From Bretschneidera sinensis (Eukaryota; Streptophyta; Magnoliopsida; Brassicales; Akaniaceae): DNA of 64,000 nt. The notes under the pieces are model-generated. The model did no database searches, had not been told where the DNA came from, and saw only the letters and a program-made list of their open reading frames with translations. Below are positions 21,258 through 31,639 of the stretch, one piece after another. Position 1 is the stretch's first letter, and each line of letters opens with the position of its first letter. A program made the position numbers and the translations under genes. The stretch is from assembly GCA_023935145.1 (NCBI GenBank), contig CM043702.1, forward strand, positions 76,006,820 through 76,070,819, in the 5' to 3' direction.

Positions 21258-22184
21258 TAGAGGCAGAACCACTCATAACAATGGGGGGTCCATGGCCACT
21301 CCAAGTTTTAAATTCTTTTACTATGCTATATTTTTCTTTCCAAAGATATAATCTCACAAATTCCCCATTCCCCGCAAAATATAAAAAATGTAAATAAAAT
21401 TAAATGATATGAAATATATTACAATTTAAAATATCATGAATGATAATTTTAATATTTAAAATTAATTAAACAAGATCAATAAAAAAAATTCAATGTCATT
21501 ATATTAAGTTTTTATCATTTTAAAACTTAATTATCAAAATATAATTAGACGTTCACTTTAATTCTGTAAAAGGCTAACCATTTCGTAAAAATCTTAGAAT
21601 CAAACTATTTACTTGTAACTTAATTTATATTTTTCTCTTTAGTTTTTAGCTTCTTTTGAGGGGAAGAAAAAAAATAGCTCACATTCTTTCAATCTTCAAA
21701 CCTTCCATTTTAAAATTAATCTCGAAGGGGAAAATTTACTCTATTTTTATTTTATTTTTCTAAAGTTTTTGTATCTTTTTATATTCGTTAGTTTAGTTTA
21801 TAAGTTGGTAAGTTGATTGGTAATTGAATTAATCCTTTAAGTTATAAAATAATTTTTCTAATGAAAATGAGAAAATATTAGGTTAAGAATCTCATATTAC
21901 GTGGTTATAGTATCATCCAGTAATGATCTTTCATGTTAGTCTCTTTATCCATTAATGTATCAATAATTTGCATCAGATTATGCCTGCCAAATTCATAAGA
22001 TAGTGATTGTTTGAACAACCATTATTACTTCGTCTTTATGGATGACATTGTAATAAGTTTACTTAATAATTTTCTAAAACAGGAAAATATACTAATAGCT
22101 TATTATATACTTTTAATATTCAATAGTCTATTATAATTAGTATTATTTTGCACTTTTGTATTAAAAATTTTGGATCTACCCCTG
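21258..22184. mobile_element. 927-bp non-autonomous hAT element
   Basis: Flanked by a perfect 8-bp duplication GTCATACC (21250-21257 and 22185-22192). Ends are TAGAGGCAGAACC and, read inward from the right, CAGGGGTAGATCC: 9 of 13 match, of the usual hAT CAGGGG(C/T)xGA form. The interior is AT-rich with no transposase. It splits the decayed Gypsy gag. Confidence 0.88.
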
Positions 22185-22489
22185 GTCATACCACAGAGGG
22201 GTTCTAGGATTTCGCTAGCGTGATCAAATGACTTGATGCATTAGGGAACCTCCAAGAATTTTGATGGTCTAAGCCAACACAGGAACCCAGGTCGCGAGCT
22301 TCCAGCAAACTGGCTCTAATCAATCGTAGGCACTATCTTGGTCATTGTTGGAGGGCTAAGTCTTAGAGATATCTCCTCTTGAGCCATGTAGGCCTACACT
22401 AAACAAAGTGAGGACCTCAAGTGGACCCATTGAGAAAGTCAGGACAAACTACTCCATCATCTTCACTGATGATTACTAAGAGAGTGTCA

Positions 22490-22900
22490 CGTCTCCCACG
22501 ATAACGCCGTGATGGTCACCATAACTGTAGCCAACTACAAAGTTAAGAGTGTCCTAGTCAACAATGGCAGCTTAGTCAACATCAACTTCTCTGAGGCATT
22601 CGATAAGGTGAAGATAAATCTCCAATGACTCCACCTAACTGACACCTTTCAATGGCTTCACAAGGGAACCCATCACACTATAAGGCTTTATCGACTTGTT
22701 GGTCACCCTAGGAAAAGACCTCTAGCTAGTAACTATAATAGTCACTTTCTTGGTAGTCAAATTTCCCTCCCTATGCAACATTATCTAAGGACAGCCCTCT
22801 ATGAATGACATCAAGGCCGTAGTGTCCAGCTACCACCTCAAAGAGAAATTTCCAACCGGTTCCGGGATAGTGGAACTCTTGGAGACCAACCCAGGTTAGG
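22490..22900 (+). pseudogene. Gypsy protease remnant
   Basis: Plus strand reads AVMVTITVANYKVKSVLVNN followed by GSLVNINFSEAFDKVKI, where active relatives have VDxGSSADI. It continues as CNII-stop-GQPSMNDIKAVVSS and YHLKEKFPTGSGIVELLE, matching the end of the Tat-type protease region. The catalytic Asp is replaced by Asn. Stops and a frameshift are present. Confidence 0.7.
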
Positions 22901-22930
22901 TAGTGCTACGTGACCTCTCTTCAAAAAAAA

Positions 22931-23680
22931 GCTGCTAAAGTTGGTCTAATTTCTATCTCCTAAAGTAAGGGTCATAACGAGCCATGAGTCGCTCTTAGGA
23001 CAATAACTTTCTCCATTCTATTTTCATGTGCTACCCTTATGGGCACCACACCTTACACCGCTCTTTATCAATTAGTAAATGGGATTACTCAAGGAGAGAT
23101 CTTCTAGTTTGGGTGCATTTCCTACATTAGTTTTATGTCACCCAAGCACAGAGCAAAGGTCACGGGTAAGGAGTCATCATTTGACCTTAAAAAGGGCCAA
23201 ATCCCTTGTCATTAGTCTTATGTACGAGAGTTTGGGTGGTGAGATTTGGGTACGAGAGAAGGTAAAATTAGACCTCTTTCTCTCGCCTAGACTTGTGTTT
23301 TAGAGAAAAAGTTTGATGTCAAAGTAAATAATCCTACAATACACTAGCATAACAAGCACACAAAACAGTTTAATCACCCAGACAACTAACAAACATCACA
23401 TGTGAAAAAATGAGCATATATACCTAGGAAATTACTGACTTAACATGATTCATTGGACAAAATTGTCCTTCTAAGGATGACAGACTCGCTCAATTCACAT
23501 GCTTTTCAAACAACAATAGTAAAGGAAGGTAAATTAAGAAGACACATAATCAAATAAGAACATTTGACATTTAGAGAACATATTAAACTTGCTTTAAGTA
23601 TATATAGATATACGATCAATTAGAATATGGTACAAATAAATCAAAATAGAAAATTTTAAATCAAGTTCATATCACTGCCA
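22931..23680. other. no gene recognised
   Basis: May include the tail of the decayed Gypsy element. No second LTR and no coding sequence could be identified. Confidence 0.4.
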
Positions 23681-24480
23681 AGTGTCCACCGATCAGTGCC
23701 ATGGGGCTCACGATCGCCTGCAAGCACATCATGATCGGTACCAGAGAGACCTACTAATCAGTTCATTCATACCAATAAAGGAAATAGATACAAAAAGCAT
23801 AGTTCCTAGCAAACATATTCACATAAATCAAAGGTTTTCATCTTAAGAAACATGCATAAGTGATTTCATGGTGGTTTAAACATGGTTCGAAGCATTTTCA
23901 TTTTCTATGACATATAAAGAAGAGACGATTGAATACGTTATTCTTACAAACTATTTTTTTGAAAATAACAATAAGTGCCTCCACATGTGGTTGTTGTATC
24001 CTTAGAGATTCACCTTGCTCTCATAGAACTTGGAAGCTCAAACTTATCTTTTAAGAGTGATCAATTACAAGGAATCAATGAGATTTTGGTAATGATTTTT
24101 GTGTAATGAAAGTGTTCAAGTTCCCAATCTATTACAATAGCATCTACCCAAATAACTTAGAGGTTTTTATGAAAGAAAATATGCAAAGTTTTTGCAAGCA
24201 TTTGGCTTACGGAGATGTGTGTTGAATGGTTAAGGAGGGTGTATTTATAGCTGTAGGAGGGGACAAAAGAGTTAATGATGATAAATTAGGTTTAAGAGGC
24301 TGTTGGCTGAGTTTAGGGGGTCAAAATCGTAACATATTTGACCCCATGAAAGACTAGATCGCAAAGATGAAGCTAAGCTTTGATGAACTAAAAATGTAAT
24401 GTAGGTACCAATCGATAGTCAACTAATACCAATTAGTACCTTTGACTAACCGATCAGTATCTGTGTGTCAAGCAAGCCCT
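23681..24480 (-). promoter_or_regulatory. LTR-like promoter region with phased near-palindromes
   Basis: On the minus strand there is a TATA-like CTATAAATACACC (24241-24252). Two clusters of GATC-centred motifs flank it: GATCAG, GATCGC, GATCGG and AATCAG at 23691, 23712, 23733 and 23756; ATCGAT, AATTAG and GATCAG at 24411, 24431 and 24452. Each cluster is spaced 20-23 bp. This layout resembles the U3 region of the LTRs elsewhere in the window. LTR borders were not found. Confidence 0.35.
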
Positions 24481-25949
24481 CTAGTTTAGATTTTAGCTCA
24501 GAATTGGCTTAAGTGATGCTTTTCGAGGCCCAACACAAGTAAAAGGTAGATTTAGTGCCTCTTGAGCATTTTTGTGGTTTAGTTAGGTTATTTTGCCTCA
24601 TTTAGGTTATAGGTTTGGGTTTTTACTTGATCAAACTTTAAAATTGAGTCTAAATCTCCAATTTTAAACAAATTGAAGCATAATGGGATCAAATTCTCAT
24701 CATTATGCCCCATACATGGTTCATTCCAATATTTGGAATGAAAATGTGTCTACAATTTTTCCTTCTTTGATTAATGCTTCTTTGAGAGTACCAATCAAAG
24801 GATGTAAGTGACCATTATTTCATTTCTAATGTTGGAATGGCATGGGTACAATGTATATACAAAACTAAATATGATATTGGGCAAAATTTGTTTCATGGGA
24901 ACACCCTTGATAGTGATACGTACCTATGGTAATGGAGCCGATGTTCGTTCACTTGAGTGGTGCTTCTAGATTGAAGGGTGCCTATTGTGAGGGCTTGAGC
25001 TCCACCGGGGTTTGTAATTTACTAAAGGTCATTTTGGTTGTATTTAGAAGTTGTCTTTTAAAGGTCTTTCAATTTGAAGTGAGAGCTGCTTGTTTAAAGG
25101 TCTCTCGAGAAAATAAGGGGTTATTTCTTGTCTTAAAGGGAAAGCAAGGACTTACACATTACTTTGAAAAACGAGGGCTTATGTTCGTGAAAAAAGATGA
25201 ATAAGAGGTTGCATGATTTCCTTGGGAATGAGGGCTTATATCTTGACCCAAGATTACACTTGTTAGGGTGGTTCAGTTTGAGGTTTTCTGTCTACAACCC
25301 GAGATTAGATTCTGAAAAATGCTGATATATGGTTGATCCATAAGTGTTTTGCTTGAGTTGGGAGGCCCATGGGCTTGATATTGTCAAAATGGGCTCAAAT
25401 GAGGCCAAAAATAGCTTGTAGAGGAATTTAGCGATTGAGACAAATCTTTTATAGATCACTAGCATTTGACTACTAATTGGGACTTCGATAATCATGAGTT
25501 TAGGGTGTTATAAGACACCCAAAGCCTCGACTAAAGCCATTTTTACACTCTTAAAAGTTCTCTAAACCTTCCTAAACCCCATTTTTGGAAAGATCCATCT
25601 AGTTTCACCAAGTTCTTCAAGTTTTTGGGTGTTTGATTGAGGATTCGAGGATTTTTCGATGCTACAGCTTCTCTAAAACTCTTTTCTTTTCCTCCAAACG
25701 GTAAGTTCATTTTACTCTCCACTCTCTTAGTGTCTTTTATTGGTTTTTGCAAATCTATTTTGAGTGAATTGCACGTTATAATCCTATAGTTTGGATTCTA
25801 AGTTCGTCTAGCTTGTAGTTTAGGTTTTTTGAACTATTTGTATGCCTAACAATAAAGTATACATAATAAACAACACTTTGGCACAGTGAACACATGCTAT
25901 CCACACTATATATATGTGAAATTGGTCATACAAATTATAATTCTTAGCA
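24481..25949. other. no gene recognised
   Basis: 1.5 kb without recognisable coding sequence. Open frames at 24926-25204 (plus) and 25543-25752 (minus) match nothing I know and look like chance. Confidence 0.45.
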
Positions 25950-25954
25950 AAACT

Positions 25955-27595
25955 TGTAAGTTTACTATTATATATACGCAACGAAAATTTAAAATTGTTC
26001 TATACTAGTAAACTTGATTCCATGATTTTTTCTCTATGAATCTATTAGAATAATAATCCATCTCCATACATGGATAGAGATTTATACCTTTATAAAGATT
26101 TTGGTTAAAAATTCAATATAGAGTTCAAAAGTCGTTCAAACATTTGGCCTCTCAGTGTATGCACATGAACAACTAAGAACAAAGATCTCTTTCTTCGGGA
26201 TGTCAAACACCTCGCGAATAGGAGGAATAGAGTTAGCTGAAATATACTGAGTGCAAGCTCTGAAAAATTCGGCTCTTGAGGGAGAAGGAAGGAGATTCTA
26301 AAATCTGATTTTAGTCTTACAATAATTGTCTTAGGGTTTCTATCAAATTGAATCTCCATACAAAGCCTTGACACGTAAAAGCTCTAGGATTTCTAGAATT
26401 GTAGATTGTAGTTAAACCCCTAATTTAATTAATTCTTATAAATCTCTCCATTAGCCCATTACTTTTCTTTAATCTTGCAATTGCCCAATTGTGTGTGACT
26501 CTTTAGGTTCAATATTGCGTTGACAGTAGGTCGTAACTTTTACGTAATAATTGGATCCCATCCAATTAATTAAAACTCTTTTTAATTTTAATTCAAATTA
26601 AAACTCCTTTTAATTCCCTCGTTAATTAAGAATTAATTACAATTAATTCTTAAGGGCTTCTACAAGTCATGATTGATACTTAGAAGTATGTAATGACTAT
26701 CCAAATAATATAAATTAATGTGAATCTTTCCGTTATCAGTTACTGTACAATTCAATCTTTCCATCATGTAATGTTCCTAATTAAACCTAAGGTATGGATT
26801 TACTGTCATGCCTTAATTATTTAATCATATGTATCTAGATCTCAGGTCTATAACTTAAATGATGAAATATGAACCTCCTTTCTAATTTTTACCCTACATT
26901 GGCCAATGAATTTCTAATTTATGACTTAATCATATAACATAGGACATTCTCTCTCTTTTATTGAGAGTGGTGGATCATTTATTATACACTTACATATCTC
27001 CATGCATAATTGGTTACACCCAATTACTACCCTTTTGTGACTCATGATTAGAACCACATTTAGGTAACATCAAAGCATGATAACCCATAAACAAGATATT
27101 CATGGTGCTCCAAGTCCAAGGATCACTTGTGCAACTATACTATAAGAACTTCTATTGACAGTCAATAACATGTCCATTAGAAATTTCTTAGTTGGGTCAG
27201 TTTGGTGTACCTATTCTCTAACAAGCACCCATATAACTTGTTTTAATGTCTCACACACTAGTGACCATTAGATCAATCACCCCAAACTCCTTGAGGAAAC
27301 AAATTATGTACTAATCTATCTAAAGTCACTAATACCCTTCTTAGTGATCCTATGATTAGGAACATTTAAAGATAAAACTTAAGCAAATACATCTCACTAG
27401 TATAATCTCATTATGGTGCTTATTTCCATTGTTCTTATTCTATAGGCTTTATCATGTAATGCATATGCAATGATTTATAATAAACATGATAAATAAAATA
27501 AATTTCATTAATTATTGTCAATAAATGAATGAGATTATTACACTAATATGTCTATAATGTCAAATGTTATTTGCTTGTATGGCATTTTACTATCA
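25955..27595 (-). mobile_element. Copia solo LTR (1641 bp)
   Basis: Bounded by AAACT on both sides (25950-25954, 27596-27600). Plus-strand ends are TGTAAGTTTAC and ACTATCA; on the minus strand it begins TGATAGTAAAATGCC. It aligns in layout with the LTR at 28898-31638 (TGTTAGAAGTATGCC; ATAGAATAAGA; ACGCA-x-C-x-AAAAT at the far end). There is no primer site or internal domain beside it, so it is a solo LTR left by unequal recombination. Confidence 0.82.
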
Positions 27596-27639
27596 AAACT
27601 AGCTTTTCGATGAACGAGAATCACTATAGGCACCATGTC

Positions 27640-28589
27640 TTCATGTGGTTCTTCATCTACTAGAAGTTCTACCCCTAAACACCCACTTAGAGGCTCCTTT
27701 GGGATAAAAAAATTTGTCTCTAAGGTCCCTCGGGTCGCTTTCCTAATGTCCTACATCAGATAGACACGTACTACTCCAACTTTGCCAAGACTGACGTGGT
27801 AAGCCTTCTTTGACATTCTCCTTATGAAAAAGGCATTTTGGATTTTCTTTGGATGTGTGCTTAACGTGTGCACATTTTTGTTGTATTTTTAAGCGCCTCC
27901 TTGGATCAAGCACTATACTAGGCCCAAAAGTACCATTGATTGGTATAGGAAACTGATCCAGTCGGTGAATGAGAATATCAAAGCCATTAGGTTTAGCAAT
28001 TTCATGGATTCTCTAGTTACATGGAAGCACGTTACCTCGATGCCTTCTGTGTTAGTGAAGGGGTGGTTGGAAATAATTCACACGCTCGTATTCCAAAACT
28101 TTGAGATTACTTTGACGTCAATTGACTTTCAGTAATCATGGGACTGGTGGTGGGTGGTACCCCTATCCCTCTGGACACAGGCATTCACCATAACTATAAA
28201 AAGGTTGTGGAACTGTTGGGTTCGATGCCCAAGGTAGACATGTCAGGGAAGGTTTCCCCTTTTGGTTTGTCTCTACCTATAAGCTTACTTTGGAGCTACC
28301 TATTGAGGGCAAGGAGGAGAACCCTGATGCCTTCTATCCCACCAATGATCAAATGGTCAAGGCATTCATCCTATACCTATATAAGGGACTATTGTTTGCT
28401 GACCTATCAGATCAACACATGAATTTTTACTGTTTATCGGCCTTAGAGCATATGGATAAGATTCCTGGGTATGATTGGGGTGGTGCCACTCTAGCCATTA
28501 TCTATAGCTACATGGATGCAATCTCCCGCAACATCAACATTAGGGTTGGTGGTTACTGGCATGCTTGGGAAGTAAAAGGGATTTATTAG
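27640..28589 (+). pseudogene. plant mobile domain (PMD) gene remnant
   Basis: Plus-strand pieces give FGIKKFVSKVPRV, IDWYRKLIQSVNENIKAI, FNFEITLTSIDFQ-type text and, in one open frame to 28589, NDQMVKAFILYLYKGLLFAD, HMNFYCLSALEHMDKI and YDWGGATLAIIYSYMDA. The last part is the L-L-x-x-L-x-D-x-x-x-I-x-x-Y-D-W-G-x-A signature of the plant mobile domain found in MULE- and Gypsy-derived genes and MAIN-like proteins. Frames change and stops occur upstream, so it is dead. It sits between two Copia LTRs. Confidence 0.7.
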
Positions 28590-28897
28590 TGCTACTGCTT
28601 TTCATTTTTGTACATTTTTTTTTCATTCTTTAGCATTATAGGATAAAAGGCATTGGCTAGGGTTTGAAATTTAAGGTTTGTGCATTAGAAAACTTAAGGG
28701 GAGTCATTGGAGCTCCACACCCTCCTATAGATTTTAAGAACCGTTCCTCGGCCACCTACGCTTAAGGACCTTTTTTCTAAAGGACTATATCAGCTCCATT
28801 TTTGAGTGATAGCTCTCCTTGGACGATATCATTTATCAGCATGTAAGTATCAAGGCTAAATTTCAATTTCAATTTTTTAGTTATCTTTCTATACCCG
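28590..28897. other. decayed 3' part of the PMD remnant
   Basis: Short readable pieces on the plus strand follow the stop at 28589. Nothing further can be named. Confidence 0.35.
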
Positions 28898-30248
28898 TGT
28901 GAAGAAAATCAATCTAGAGAACGCAGCAAAAATGTAAATTTTCATCGATTTCCATAAATTCTAATAATCTTATGATTAACGTAGAACATATGTTTAGCCA
29001 TAAGAACATTCAAGGATTATAATTGTTACCTTTGATTTGTAATGTTCTTAATCTCTTTTGATTTTGTTGTTGCCCAATTCTTCTGGGCTCTTGAATCCAC
29101 TTTTCTTCGCATTATTGAATTCACAATAATCACAAAAGTAAGATATCTCTAAAGTTTATCCATTCAGGAAAAATCTCAAATCAGGATTTCTCTCTAATTT
29201 TGTTCTCTCTTTTGGGAAGAGGGAGAACCAAAATTCTCTAGGAGAAACTTCTGTGTAGAATATGTGCTAGCAAAAAACATGAACACTAATAAACTATTTA
29301 TAGTGTCAAGGTTACTTACAATTACTCAATAATTACAAATTAAACCTCTGTAATTATTTTTTAATTACACATTACCTATTTTGTGTGTGACCCCTTAGGT
29401 TCAAACTAATTTGGTTGTAGACCATAACTTTTATGTAATTGTAATTAGACTTTCTAATTTATTTTGAATCAAAACCCCTTTTGATTCTCTCTTTTATTAG
29501 AATTAATTAATTTTCCATTAAATTAATTATTAGGGCTTATATAATTATGAGTGACACCTAACAGCATATCATGACTACTCAAACAGTGTGAATTTTGTTT
29601 CGAGCCCTCGAACTTTTTTTGTTATTAGTTACCGTGCAATTCAATCATGCAATGTCTTAATTAAGCTAATTAGGCTATGAAATTATTGTCAAACCCTTGG
29701 GATTAATTATATGTGTCTAGATCTCAAGACTATAATGCTAGTGGTGAAATTAGAAACTTCTTTCTAATTCTCACCATACCTTGGCTAAGGAACTCTACGA
29801 ATTTTATCTTAGTAGATTACATAGGACATTCTCTCCTTTTACTTAAGAGTGATAGATCCATTATTATACATTCACATATCTCCATATGAAACCCATTATA
29901 TCTAATTAATACTAATTAATTATCCATGAATAAAACCATGTTAAATAGTATTGTAGACTGAGGTTTCAACCCAAGAGGGGGGTGAATTGGGTTTTTAAAA
30001 ACTTTCACTAATCAATTACAAGTTTATGAAAACAGATAAACCAACAAGCATGTAAACAAGTAATGTGCTGTAAATAAAAGAGTTTAAGGAATAGAGGTTG
30101 CAAACTCAGTTTATAGTGGTTTGGCAATATCAGATTCATTCCGACCCTACGTCCACTCTCTTCAAGGAACCTCCTTGAAGTAATCCACTAAGAAACTTAG
30201 TCATGCAACTTCACGGGTGTTGCACAAACCTTACAATCAATCCCTTCC

Positions 30249-30320
30249 TCTCGAAAGCAAAACCCATTCCTTTCGGAAGCTATTCTGTTCTTTTCGGAAG
30301 CTAATCTCTTCCTTTCGGAA
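30249..30320. repeat. TTTCGGAAGC minisatellite
   Basis: TCGAAAG/TCGGAAG cores at 30251, 30273, 30294 and 30314 (20-22 bp apart), each a near-palindrome CTTTCGGAAG. Downstream of the TATA-like box on the minus strand. Confidence 0.8.
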
Positions 30321-30623
30321 GTTAATCCCTTTACAATAGATGTTGTAAAGTAAATAGTAGAGAGACATTAATGAAAGCTTATACAACTGAATAATATCTC
30401 TCTTTCAAGGTAAAGCTTTAAGAATGACTCAACAATCAATTTTTTAAAGCTTTTTGTGTATCAATGAGTAAAAACTTGATTGAATGTGTATTTCCCATTT
30501 TGGAATACTTAATGAAGTGTGTTTAAATAGCCTTGATGTTATATGCCCGTTCTGTGCTGATTTGGTACGTTTTGGTACAATTTGTGCTGAAATCTCGCGT
30601 CTCAACGGTCATAATTTTTGAAC

Positions 30624-30808
30624 TACCAGTTGATTGGGTCTTAGTACCAGTCGACTGGGTCCACTTTAAAATCACATTTTTAAGGCCATTAAAGTTACTA
30701 GTCGATTGGGTATGACTTACCAGTCGACTGGTATGTGTGACCCAATCTACTGGGGACATACTGTCCCTTATACCAGTCTTCTGGTATAAGTAGCCAGTCG
30801 ACTGGGTT
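30624..30808. repeat. cluster of CCAGTCGACTGG palindromes
   Basis: Seven copies at about 30625, 30648, 30697, 30720, 30742, 30773 and 30794. Three are perfect 12-bp palindromes, the others differ at one to three bases. Steps are 23, 49, 23, 22, 31 and 21 bp. They lie 95-280 bp upstream of the minus-strand TATA-like box. Confidence 0.9.
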
Positions 30809-31639
30809 GCTTAATAACCTAGTTTTCATGTTTTGAAATGTTTTTAACTTAAAACGTTTGTTTGAAAAGTTCTGTTTAAAAAATATTTTTCAAAAGGAGC
30901 CATAAGACAAGTTTTTTACATGAACAAGTGATATTTACAACTTGTTAAAATACCTTAACCTATACTAGGTCTTCTGTCTTGACTTGGTGTTTGATTCGGA
31001 TTGAGTTCTTGCACCTTGATCCTTGGCTGAATGCTCTTATTGCTTAATACACTTAGATAACATTGTTAGTATTATAAGAGTTGTGTTTTGTCATCATTAA
31101 AATATAGGTGAGGGTCAACAAGTATCAAAGTACATAAATCGCATACAATATAACCATGGTACCTTAGGTCTAAGGACCACATGCATAACTGTAAATTAAG
31201 AACCATCTAGTTAGCACCATCATACTTGACACACAAGTAAAACTCCATATATGTTCAGTGAACTCATTTTCCAATGAGCACCCACATACTTGTTTTAGTG
31301 TCAATCACACAAGTGACATTAAGATTAATCACCCTCCCAATTGAGCAAACATAATATCTGCCAGTATAACCGAAATAGTAACGTCCACTTAGTATCCTAC
31401 GACAAGAAAAATTTAAGAATAACATTTTCAAGAAGATTAGGATTTCTAATTATGATCACATCATAATCCTATCTCCACTGCTCTTATTCTATGGACTAAA
31501 TCATGATAATATAATTTAACAAGTATTTATGATAAATAAAACTTTCCATTGATTATAATAAAAATTTGAATAAGATTGTTTTAAAAATAATATGCTAAGA
31601 CATCTAATGTCATTGTCTTATAAGGCATACTTCTAACAA

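Larger units (their letters stand above)
20534..22930 (+). mobile_element. decayed Gypsy (Tat-like) element, gag-protease part
   Basis: ATTGGGATCGTCTGTGGGAA at 20534 resembles the ATTGGCGCCGTCTGTGGGAA leader and primer site of plant Tat-type Gypsy elements. Downstream is a much decayed gag-like region (20585-21250), a 927-bp hAT insertion, then protease-like sequence. All frames are broken. Confidence 0.6.
29952..31120 (-). mobile_element. Sirevirus-like solo LTR (1169 bp)
   Basis: Flanked by AGTAT (29947-29951, 31121-31125). On the minus strand it starts TGTTGACCCTCACC, soon followed by AATGATGACAAAACAC, and ends AATTCACCCCCCTCTTGGG...TCTACA, wording typical of Sirevirus (Copia) LTRs. Contains a TATA-like CTATTTAAAC (30521-30530), seven CCAGTCGACTGG-type motifs (30624-30808) and four TTCGGAAG units (30249-30320). 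Inserted in the Copia LTR, so younger than it. A relative starts at 63487. Confidence 0.8.
28898..31638 (-). repeat. Copia 3' LTR, interrupted
   Basis: About 1.57 kb of LTR in two parts (31121-31638 and 28898-29951) once the insertion and one TSD copy are removed. Same family type as the solo LTR at 25955-27595 and in the same orientation. Confidence 0.75.

Noticed and set aside
23079..23303. 74-codon frame as a gene
   Set aside because: No recognisable domain and no start context or neighbours; likely chance.
27201..27640. Solo LTR at 25955-27595 as the 5' or 3' partner of the Copia element at 28898
   Set aside because: It has its own AAACT duplication on both sides and no primer site or polypurine tract beside it.
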